From the NCBI GenBank assembly GCA_946221915.1, contig CAMIKG010000101.1, positions 1 to 10,191 of the forward strand: a stretch of DNA of 10,191 bases, given 5' to 3'. This DNA is from an uncultured Erwinia sp. (GTDB lineage: Bacteria > Pseudomonadota > Gammaproteobacteria > Enterobacterales > Enterobacteriaceae). Positions 1 through 5,446 of this stretch are shown one piece after another. A program made the position numbers and the translations under genes. Under the pieces are notes generated by a model, which was not told where the DNA came from, did not search any database, and saw only the letters and a program-made list of their open reading frames with translations. Numbering within the stretch: position 1 is the stretch's first letter; every line of letters starts with the position of its first letter.

Positions 1-190
1 AAATGCTGAGAAAATAAATGTAGTTTATTGCTACATTCAGGTTACGGAAATATGACGGTTATTATTGTTATTTCCTCTTATTTTTCACCTCTCGCTACAT
101 TTTATTTAACAACCCTTTCACCTGGCACGACATTCGGTGCGCTGACATTAACATTGATCAAAAAAAATGGCGTTTTATCAGGGTTTAGCG

Positions 191-219
191 CTGGCTAAAT
201 GGCTGGCTTTTCGTATAAA
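191..219 (+). promoter_or_regulatory. Candidate cydA promoter (P1-like)
   Basis: A TATAAA -10 box lies at 214-219. The -35 region 17 bp upstream, CTGGCT at 191-196, matches consensus poorly (3 of 6), as expected for an activator-dependent or regulated promoter. Transcription would begin near 226, about 308 nt before the cydA start codon. The FNR-like site at 220-233 would be centred on this start point. In E. coli one FNR site of the main cydA promoter is centred near the start point, which supports the assignment. Not proven without start-site mapping. Confidence 0.45.
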
Positions 220-233
220 TTGCGCTGTATCAA
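220..233 (+). promoter_or_regulatory. FNR-like operator at the cydA start point
   Basis: The 14-mer TTGCGCTGTATCAA matches the FNR consensus TTGAT-N4-ATCAA at 8 of 10 defined positions, with the right half perfect. It lies directly after the TATAAA box, so binding would block initiation. This agrees with known FNR repression of cydAB under full anaerobiosis. A weaker half-matching site, TGGCGTTTTATCAG at 168-181, lies about 52 bp upstream, similar to the second FNR site reported for the E. coli promoter. Confidence 0.45.
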
Positions 234-308
234 ATTCGCGAGATTCACGTCTTTTAGCCGAATGCGATCTGACTACTAAAACAGGATAAGCGTCACGTTA
301 ATAACTAT

Positions 309-336
309 TTGTTGTTGGCACTAAGCGGCGTATGAT
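309..336 (+). promoter_or_regulatory. Second candidate cydA promoter
   Basis: TTGTTG at 309-314 and TATGAT at 331-336 (5 of 6 to the -10 consensus) are separated by 16 bp. Initiation would fall near 343, some 190 nt upstream of cydA. ArcA-like elements flank it at 296-304 and 355-369. E. coli cydA has several promoters, so a second one is plausible, but this one rests on motif match only. Confidence 0.3.
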
Positions 337-354
337 ACCCCTGTGTTTATGGTG

Positions 355-369
355 GTTAATTTGAATTTA
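355..369 (+). promoter_or_regulatory. ArcA-like box
   Basis: The 15-mer GTTAATTTGAATTTA matches GTTAATTAAATGTTA, a direct-repeat ArcA-P site with 11-bp spacing, at 11 of 15 positions. A further partial site, CGTTAATAA, lies at 296-304. Activation of cydAB by phosphorylated ArcA in low oxygen is established in E. coli. ArcA sites are degenerate and this leader is AT-rich, so chance matches are possible. Confidence 0.3.
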
Positions 370-534
370 TTTATCAGCTGCGTTCAACGCCGTGGTTTAT
401 CGGCTGCGCGCCGCACTATTTACTGGAACTAAAGCATCCGTTTCTTTCAGACATTTAACCTGAGTCGCTTTTCATGCGACCGGCGGGTTGTATGGCAATG
501 AGACGGAATCTTCCGCGAGGAGCAAGGGGTCAAG

Positions 535-2103
535 ATGTTTGATATCGTCGAACTGTCGCGCTTACAGTTTGCCCTGACCGCGATGTACCACTTCCTGTTC
601 GTTCCGCTGACGCTCGGTATGGCGTTCCTGCTGGCGATTATGGAAACTGTGTATGTCCTGTCTGGCAAACAAATTTATAAAGATATGACCAAGTTCTGGG
701 GCAAGTTATTTGCAATTAACTTTGCACTGGGCGTGGCCACCGGCCTGACCATGGAGTTCCAGTTCGGAACCAACTGGTCATATTTTTCGCACTATGTGGG
801 GGATATCTTCGGCGCCCCACTGGCTATCGAAGGATTGATGGCGTTCTTCCTCGAATCAACCTTCGTTGGCCTGTTCTTCTTTGGCTGGGATCGTCTCGGC
901 AAAGTCCAGCATATGGCGGTCACCTGGCTGGTGGCGCTGGGTTCTAACCTGTCGGCGCTGTGGATTCTGGTGGCGAACGGCTGGATGCAAAACCCGATCG
1001 CCTCCGATTTCAACTTCGAAACCATGCGTATGGAGATGGTCAGTTTCTCGGAGCTGGTGCTGAACCCGGTCGCGCAGGTAAAATTCGTCCACACCGTAGC
1101 GGCAGGTTATACCTGTGGCGCGATGTTTGTTCTCGGCATCAGCTCTTACTATCTGCTGCGTGGCCGTGATGTCGCCTTCGCCAAACGCTCCTTCGCGATT
1201 GCCGCCAGCTTCGGTATGGCCGCAATCCTGTCTGTGATCGTGCTGGGTGATGAATCCGGTTACGAAATGGGTGATGTGCAGAAAACCAAACTGGCGGCGA
1301 TTGAAGCAGAATGGGAAACCCAGCCTGCTCCGGCATCCTTCACCCTGTTTGGTTTGCCGAACCAGGAGACGCAGGAAAACGAATACGCTATCCAGATCCC
1401 TTACCTGCTCGGCCTGATCGCGACGCGCTCCGTTGATAAACCGGTGCTCGGCCTGAAAGATCTGATGGTGCAGCATGAAGTGCGTATCCGTAACGGGATG
1501 AAAGCCTACCAGCTGCTGGAAGAGCTGCGTGCGGGCAACACCGATCCGGCAGTGCGCAACGCCTTTGACGAACACAAACAAGATTTGGGCTACGGCTTAC
1601 TGCTGAAACGCTATACGCCAAACGTTGCTGACGCCACCGAAGCGCAGATCCAGCAGGCAACCAAAGATTCGATTCCACGCGTAGCACCACTGTACTTCGC
1701 CTTCCGCATCATGGTGGGTTGTGGCGTGCTGATGCTGCTGATTATTGGCCTGAGTTTCTGGAGTGTTATCCGCAACCGTATCGGGAAGAGCCCGCTGCTG
1801 CTGAAAGTCGCGCTGTACGGTATCCCATTACCGTGGATCGCGATTGAATCGGGCTGGTTTGTTGCGGAGTACGGCCGTCAGCCATGGGCTATCGGTGAAG
1901 TGTTACCGACTGCCGTCGCCAACTCGTCGCTGACTGCCGGGGATATCCTGTTCTCAATGGGATTGATCTGTGGCCTGTACACGCTGTTCCTCGTGGCGGA
2001 GATGTATCTGATGTTTAAATTCGCTCGCCTGGGTCCAAGCAGCCTGAAAACCGGTCGCTATCACTTCGAACAGTCCACGCTGTCATCACAGCCGCTGCGC
2101 TAA
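535..2103 (+). CDS. cydA: Cytochrome bd-I ubiquinol oxidase subunit I
   Basis: CydA is the catalytic subunit of the bd-I quinol oxidase. It oxidises ubiquinol at the periplasmic Q-loop, carries haems b558, b595 and d, and reduces oxygen to water in the inner membrane. The 522-residue length equals E. coli CydA. Residues known from E. coli are at the same positions: H19 (haem ligand), H186 and M393 (haem b558), E99 and E107 (proton path and haem), K252 and E257 (quinol site), and E445 followed by GRQPW (447-451). The region from about 250 to 385 is the long Q-loop of the L-type subfamily. About nine membrane helices are expected. The ATG is preceded by a purine-rich SD region (518-529). It is first in an operon with cydB 15 nt downstream. 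The protein starts MFDIVELSRLQF, against ML in E. coli. Confidence 0.98.
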   Translation: MFDIVELSRLQFALTAMYHFLFVPLTLGMAFLLAIMETVYVLSGKQIYKDMTKFWGKLFAINFALGVATGLTMEFQFGTNWSYFSHYVGDIFGAPLAIEGLMAFFLESTFVGLFFFGWDRLGKVQHMAVTWLVALGSNLSALWILVANGWMQNPIASDFNFETMRMEMVSFSELVLNPVAQVKFVHTVAAGYTCGAMFVLGISSYYLLRGRDVAFAKRSFAIAASFGMAAILSVIVLGDESGYEMGDVQKTKLAAIEAEWETQPAPASFTLFGLPNQETQENEYAIQIPYLLGLIATRSVDKPVLGLKDLMVQHEVRIRNGMKAYQLLEELRAGNTDPAVRNAFDEHKQDLGYGLLLKRYTPNVADATEAQIQQATKDSIPRVAPLYFAFRIMVGCGVLMLLIIGLSFWSVIRNRIGKSPLLLKVALYGIPLPWIAIESGWFVAEYGRQPWAIGEVLPTAVANSSLTAGDILFSMGLICGLYTLFLVAEMYLMFKFARLGPSSLKTGRYHFEQSTLSSQPLR

Positions 2104-2118
2104 TCCAGGAGTCGATAA

Positions 2119-3258
2119 ATGTTAGATTACGAAGTATTACGTTTTATCTGGTGGCTGCTGATTGGCATTCTGTTGATTGGCTTCGCCGTCACGGATGGTT
2201 TCGATATGGGCGTTGGCATGCTGACGCGCTTCCTTGGCCGTAACGATACCGAACGCCGTGTGATGATTAACTCGATTGCTCCACACTGGGACGGTAACCA
2301 GGTCTGGCTGATCACTGCGGGTGGTGCGCTGTTCGCTGCCTGGCCAATGGTGTATGCCGCCGCGTTCTCCGGCTTCTATGTGGCGATGATCCTCGTGCTG
2401 TCTGCTTTGTTTTTCCGTCCGGTGGGTTTTGACTACCGTTCGAAGATTGAAGATATGCGCTGGCGCGGCATGTGGGACTGGGGCATTTTCATCGGCAGCT
2501 TTGTGCCGCCGCTGGTGATTGGCGTGGCGTTCGGTAACCTGCTGCAGGGTGTACCGTTCCATGCTGACGAGTATCTGCGTCTGTTCTACACCGGTAACTT
2601 CTTCCAGCTGCTGAATCCGTTTGGTCTGCTGGCTGGCGTAGTCAGTGTGGCGATGATCCTGACCCAGGGCGCGACCTATCTGCAGATGCGTACCACCGGT
2701 GAACTGCACCTGCGTGCTCGTGTCACGGCGCAGATCACGGCGCTGGTAACGCTGGTGACGTTTGCGCTGGCGGGTGTCTGGGTGGTGTACGGCATCGACG
2801 GTTATGTGGTGACCTCAACGCTGGATCATGCAGCAGCATCGAACCCACTGACGAAAGAAGTCGCGCGTCAGGCTGGCGCCTGGCTGGTGAACTTCAATAA
2901 CACACCTGTGCTGTGGTTGATCCCGGCGCTCGGTGTGGCGCTGCCGCTGCTGACGGTGCTGTTCTCCCGTCTGGAGAAGGGCGCATGGGCATTCCTCTTC
3001 TCGTCACTGACACTGGCCTGCATCATTCTGACTGCCGGTGTGGCGATGTTCCCGTTCATTATGCCGTCAAGCACTGTGCCAAACGCCAGTCTGACCATGT
3101 GGGACGCGACATCCAGTCTGCTGACGCTGAAGCTGATGACCTTTGTTGCTCTCGTGTTTGTGCCGATTATTCTGGCGTACACCAGCTGGTGTTACTACAA
3201 AATGTTCGGTCGTATCACGAAAGAGCAGATTGAAAACAACTCGACTTCTCTCTACTGA
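2119..3258 (+). CDS. cydB: Cytochrome bd-I ubiquinol oxidase subunit II
   Basis: CydB is the structural partner of CydA in cytochrome bd-I. It is a multi-helix inner membrane protein that stabilises the haem-bearing subunit and, in E. coli structures, holds a structural quinone. The product is 379 residues, the same as E. coli CydB. It opens with the family signature around residues 9-37 (FIWWLLIGILLIGFAVTDGF, then DMGVGML) and retains APHWDGNQVWLI near 55-66 and the GRITKEQIE tail. The ATG has an AGGAG SD at 2107-2111, seven bases away. It lies 15 nt after cydA and 14 nt before cydX, so all are surely co-transcribed. No indels or defects are seen. Confidence 0.98.
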   Translation: MLDYEVLRFIWWLLIGILLIGFAVTDGFDMGVGMLTRFLGRNDTERRVMINSIAPHWDGNQVWLITAGGALFAAWPMVYAAAFSGFYVAMILVLSALFFRPVGFDYRSKIEDMRWRGMWDWGIFIGSFVPPLVIGVAFGNLLQGVPFHADEYLRLFYTGNFFQLLNPFGLLAGVVSVAMILTQGATYLQMRTTGELHLRARVTAQITALVTLVTFALAGVWVVYGIDGYVVTSTLDHAAASNPLTKEVARQAGAWLVNFNNTPVLWLIPALGVALPLLTVLFSRLEKGAWAFLFSSLTLACIILTAGVAMFPFIMPSSTVPNASLTMWDATSSLLTLKLMTFVALVFVPIILAYTSWCYYKMFGRITKEQIENNSTSLY

Positions 3259-3272
3259 TTAAGGAGCCAACC

Positions 3273-3386
3273 ATGTGGTATTTTGCCTGGATTCTCGGCA
3301 CGCTGCTGGCCTGTTCGTTTGGCATCATGACAGCGCTGGCGCTTGAGCATGTAGAAGAAAACGAAGCGAAGAAAGAGCAGAAATAA
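3273..3386 (+). CDS. cydX: Cytochrome bd-I oxidase small subunit CydX
   Basis: This is a 37-residue single-helix membrane protein that binds CydA and is needed for stable, active bd-I oxidase. The N-terminus MWYFAWILGTLLACSFG matches the family signature, and the helix spans about residues 3-24, followed by ALALEHVE. The tail is EENEAKKEQK, highly charged and different from the E. coli tail recalled as SGKAGQEDI, although the total length is the same. A strong SD, AAGGAG (3261-3266), precedes the ATG by six bases. The TAA stop overlaps the ybgE ATG by one base (TAATG at 3384-3388), implying coupled translation. Confidence 0.96.
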   Translation: MWYFAWILGTLLACSFGIMTALALEHVEENEAKKEQK

Positions 3387-3679
3387 TGGCGACGCTGATT
3401 GCGCGACTGTACGCCGTCATGGATAAGAGCCCGCTCCGGGCTCTTTCTCTGGTGCTGGCGCTGTTGATGGCGGGCTGCATGTTCTGGGACCCGGCGCGTT
3501 TTGCCGCCAAAACCGGGCCGTTAACCATCTGGCAGGGTCTCGCTCTGATGTGGGCGGTGTGCACGGGTGTAATCCACGGCGTCGGCTTCCGCCCGCGTCG
3601 TTTACGCTGGCGCGCCGTTTTCTCGCCGTTACCGGCCCTGATTATTCTGCTGATCGGGCTTGGCTTCTTCTTTAGCTAA
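3386..3679 (+). CDS. ybgE: Cyd operon protein YbgE (small inner membrane protein)
   Basis: YbgE is a 97-residue conserved membrane protein encoded with cydABX in enterobacteria. Its exact function is not established, and a role in bd oxidase assembly or regulation is inferred from the operon. Three hydrophobic segments are visible, at about 17-33, 47-66 and 79-96, with basic loops such as RPRRLRWR (69-76) between the last two. LYAVMDKSPLRAL and GVIHGVGFRP match E. coli YbgE closely, and the length is the same. The start is chosen because its ATG shares a base with the cydX stop. It is the last gene of the cyd operon, followed by a GC-rich hairpin at 3689-3715. Confidence 0.94.
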   Translation: MATLIARLYAVMDKSPLRALSLVLALLMAGCMFWDPARFAAKTGPLTIWQGLALMWAVCTGVIHGVGFRPRRLRWRAVFSPLPALIILLIGLGFFFS

Positions 3680-3688
3680 TGCTTCTCC

Positions 3689-3715
3689 TGGCGGTCGCCG
3701 TTCGGCTGGCCGCCA
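3689..3715 (+). terminator. GC-rich hairpin after ybgE, possible partial terminator
   Basis: TGGCGG (3689-3694) pairs with CCGCCA (3710-3715). Inside it GCC (3697-3699) pairs with GGC (3704-3706) around a GTTC loop, leaving a 2x3 internal loop. The stem is strong but is followed by ATCAACGTCC instead of a T-run, so it is not a standard intrinsic terminator. It may attenuate read-through or protect the cyd mRNA 3' end. In E. coli some read-through from cyd into tol has been discussed, so incomplete termination would fit. Confidence 0.4.
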
Positions 3716-3755
3716 TCAACGTCCATTTGTCTCTAGTTTTGTCTGGATTTGTCTA

Positions 3756-3788
3756 AGATTTATGCCATAAATCTAGGTAAGTGTTACC
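3756..3788. promoter_or_regulatory. Two adjacent perfect palindromes upstream of ybgC
   Basis: The first is AGATTTAT-GCC-ATAAATCT at 3756-3774, with 8-bp arms and a 3-nt centre. One base later comes GGTAA-GTG-TTACC at 3776-3788, with 5-bp arms and a 3-nt centre. The centres lie 17 bp apart. They sit immediately upstream of a TGT-GATAAT extended -10 candidate, so they occupy the -35 and upstream region. This looks like a regulator binding site, but I recognise no known operator in it. In RNA read through from cyd they would form two small hairpins. Confidence 0.4.
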
Positions 3789-3789
3789 G

Positions 3790-3798
3790 TGTGATAAT
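3790..3798 (+). promoter_or_regulatory. Candidate extended -10 promoter for ybgC-tolQRA
   Basis: TGT followed by GATAAT (3793-3798, 5 of 6 to consensus) forms an extended -10 element. No -35 consensus is present 16-18 bp upstream, where the palindromes lie. Transcription would begin near 3805, about 80 nt before ybgC. It fits the known promoter upstream of ybgC in the E. coli tol-pal operon in general location only. Confidence 0.35.
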
Positions 3799-3824
3799 TA
3801 TTTTCGTTCCCCTCTGGCAACCCA

Positions 3825-3853
3825 TTCCAAACGCGTTTTCTCTTGCGTATAGT
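3825..3853 (+). promoter_or_regulatory. Alternative ybgC promoter
   Basis: TATAGT at 3848-3853 matches the -10 consensus at 5 of 6 positions. TTCCAA (3825-3830) is a weak -35 with a 17-bp spacer. Transcription would begin near 3860, about 26 nt before the ybgC GTG. It competes with the extended -10 at 3790-3798 as the main promoter; the sequence does not decide between them. Confidence 0.35.
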
Positions 3854-3885
3854 AGCAACGTTTAAAAGCATTACCGGGATGTAAA

Positions 3886-4290
3886 GTGAGTACAACGCTG
3901 TTTAAATGGCCGGTACGCGTCTATTACGAGGACACGGATGCCGGTGGTGTGGTTTACCACGCCAGCTATTTGGCTTTCTATGAACGAGCACGGACCGAGA
4001 TGCTGCGCCAGCACCATTTCAACCAACAGGCGCTGCTGGAACAGCAGATTGCTTTTGTTGTACGTCGCATGACTGTCGACTACCATGCCGCAGCGCGCCT
4101 GGACGATTTGCTGGAAGTGCAAACCGAGGTGACTACTGTGAGCAGAGCGTCGATGACATTCGCACAACGTATCGTTAATGCAGAAGGCAGGGTGCTTAAT
4201 GAAGCGGAAGTCCTGATCGCCTGCATCAACCCACACCTAATGAAGCCGATAGCGCTTCCCAAGTCTATTGTCGCGGAGTTCAAGCAGTGA
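3886..4290 (+). CDS. ybgC: Acyl-CoA thioesterase YbgC (hotdog fold, Tol-Pal associated)
   Basis: YbgC is a 134-residue 4-hydroxybenzoyl-CoA thioesterase-family protein. In E. coli and relatives it hydrolyses acyl-CoA thioesters and associates with phospholipid synthesis enzymes. It is the first gene of the tol-pal operon but is not essential for Tol-Pal function. The hotdog signature VYYEDTDAGGVVYHASYL is at residues 12-29, with the catalytic aspartate D18 and the following H25 both present. The C-terminal ALPKSIVAEFKQ matches E. coli. The start is GTG, with only a weak SD (GGGAT, 3876-3880). No in-frame ATG lies nearby, and the alignment to E. coli (also a GTG start) supports it. Its TGA overlaps the tolQ GTG by four bases (GTGA). 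Confidence 0.95.
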   Translation: MSTTLFKWPVRVYYEDTDAGGVVYHASYLAFYERARTEMLRQHHFNQQALLEQQIAFVVRRMTVDYHAAARLDDLLEVQTEVTTVSRASMTFAQRIVNAEGRVLNEAEVLIACINPHLMKPIALPKSIVAEFKQ

Positions 4291-4973
4291 CTGACATGAA
4301 CATTCTTGATTTGTTCCTGAAGGCGAGCCTTCTGGTCAAACTTATCATGTTGATTTTGATCGGCTTTTCCATTGCCTCATGGGCAATCATTATTCAGCGC
4401 ACACGCATTCTGAATGCGGCGGGGCGTGATGCCGAAGCTTTCGAAGACAAATTCTGGTCGGGCATTGAGCTGTCGCGCCTCTACCAGGAGAGCCAGGCAC
4501 GCCGTGATGAGCTTGGCGGTTCTGAACAAATTTTCTATGCCGGCTTTAAAGAGTTCGCCCGTCTGCACCGCGCCAACAGCCACGCGCCGGAAGCGGTCGT
4601 GGAAGGCGCCAGCCGCGCGATGCGCATCTCGATGAATCGCGAGCTGGAAACGCTGGAAACCCATATTCCTTTCCTTGGCACCGTTGGTTCCATCAGCCCG
4701 TATATCGGCCTGTTCGGTACGGTGTGGGGGATTATGCACGCCTTTATCGCGCTGGGCGCGGTGAAACAGGCCACCCTGCAGATGGTGGCGCCGGGTATCG
4801 CCGAAGCACTGATTGCCACTGCAATCGGTCTGTTTGCGGCAATCCCGGCGGTGATGGCGTATAACCGCCTCAACCAGCGCGTGAATAAGCTGGAACAGAA
4901 CTACGACAACTTTATGGAAGAGTTCACGGCTATCCTGCATCGTCAGGCGTTCTCCAGCGAGAACAGCAAGTAA
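4287..4973 (+). CDS. tolQ: Tol-Pal system inner membrane proton channel subunit TolQ
   Basis: TolQ belongs to the MotA/ExbB family. It forms an inner membrane oligomer around TolR that converts proton motive force into motion of TolA during outer membrane constriction at division. The product is 228 residues (E. coli 230), and the only clear difference is a shorter C-terminus ending SSENSK. Three membrane helices are visible at about 14-36, 128-158 and 163-191. The polar channel residues T145 (in GLFGTVWG) and T178 (in ALIATAIG) are conserved. The cytoplasmic loop (40-125) carries the SHAPEAVVEGASRAM stretch. The GTG start overlaps the ybgC stop, giving translational coupling; an ATG three codons in is the alternative. 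tolR follows after 13 nt. Confidence 0.97.
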   Translation: MTDMNILDLFLKASLLVKLIMLILIGFSIASWAIIIQRTRILNAAGRDAEAFEDKFWSGIELSRLYQESQARRDELGGSEQIFYAGFKEFARLHRANSHAPEAVVEGASRAMRISMNRELETLETHIPFLGTVGSISPYIGLFGTVWGIMHAFIALGAVKQATLQMVAPGIAEALIATAIGLFAAIPAVMAYNRLNQRVNKLEQNYDNFMEEFTAILHRQAFSSENSK

Positions 4974-4986
4974 GCGGAGGTAACGC

Positions 4987-5415
4987 ATGGCCAGAACGCG
5001 TGGTCGCGGTCGCCGCGACCTGAAATCCGAGATCAATATTGTTCCGCTGCTGGACGTGTTGCTGGTGCTGTTGCTGATCTTTATGGCGACAGCGCCGATT
5101 ATCACCCAGAGCGTGGAAGTGGATCTGCCGGATGCGACAGAATCAAAAACGGTCGCCAGCGATGACAATCCGCCGGTAATCGTTGAAGTATCAGGCGTGG
5201 GACAGTACAGCCTGGTGGTTGATCACGATCGTATGAACCAGTTGCCATCCGAACAGGTGGTGGCTGAAGCGCAGCGTCGTCTCGAAGCGAACCCGAAAAC
5301 GGTGTTCCTGATCGGCGGCGCAAAAGATGTGCCGTATGACGAAATCATCAAAGCGCTGAATCTGCTGCACCAGGCGGGCGTGAAGTCCGTCGGACTGATG
5401 ACGCAGCCGATCTAA
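4987..5415 (+). CDS. tolR: Tol-Pal system protein TolR
   Basis: TolR is the ExbD/MotB-type partner of TolQ. It has a short cytoplasmic tail, one membrane helix and a periplasmic domain that binds peptidoglycan and regulates the proton channel. The 142-residue length equals E. coli TolR. The basic N-terminus (residues 2-13) precedes helix 18-39, which holds the essential proton-carrying D23 in NIVPLLDVLLVLLLIF. The periplasmic part (45-142) contains the TVFLIGGAKDVPYDEIIKAL region typical of the ExbD/TolR fold. The ATG has a good SD, CGGAGG (4975-4980). It follows tolQ by 13 nt and precedes tolA by 31 nt. Confidence 0.97.
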   Translation: MARTRGRGRRDLKSEINIVPLLDVLLVLLLIFMATAPIITQSVEVDLPDATESKTVASDDNPPVIVEVSGVGQYSLVVDHDRMNQLPSEQVVAEAQRRLEANPKTVFLIGGAKDVPYDEIIKALNLLHQAGVKSVGLMTQPI

Positions 5416-5446
5416 ATTCATTCGAACCGTTTTTTGGGAACCCAGA

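Larger units (their letters stand above)
1..534 (+). promoter_or_regulatory. Non-coding regulatory region and long leader upstream of cydA
   Basis: No convincing gene is present in these 534 bases on either strand. The first 120 bases are AT-rich and carry an inverted repeat AATGTAG (17-23) / CTACATT (31-37), with a further CTACATTTTAT copy at 95-105. Two promoter candidates lie at 191-219 and 309-336, implying 5' leaders of roughly 190-310 nt. ArcA-like GTTAAT elements lie at 297-302 and 355-360 on + and at 105-111 and 147-153 on -. The last 75 bases form short hairpins, GTCGC (464-468) with GCGAC (476-480) and CGGA with TCCG (504-515), just before the ribosome binding region AGGAGCAAGGGG (518-529). 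In E. coli the cydAB promoter region is likewise long, has several promoters and is controlled by ArcA, FNR and H-NS; the same control here is inferred. Confidence 0.75.

Noticed and set aside
856..1581. Minus-strand open frame of 241 codons opposite cydA
   Set aside because: It lies wholly antisense to the well-conserved cydA and has no recognisable domain and no SD evidence. It is a codon-bias shadow.
4377..5168. Minus-strand open frame of 263 codons opposite tolQ and tolR
   Set aside because: It spans two conserved sense genes and shows no family features. It is explained by GC-rich third positions in the sense strand.
5435..5444. TGGGAACCCA palindrome over the tolA ribosome binding site
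   Set aside because: The four-base arms with a two-base loop are too short to form a stable hairpin; it more likely just includes the weak SD.
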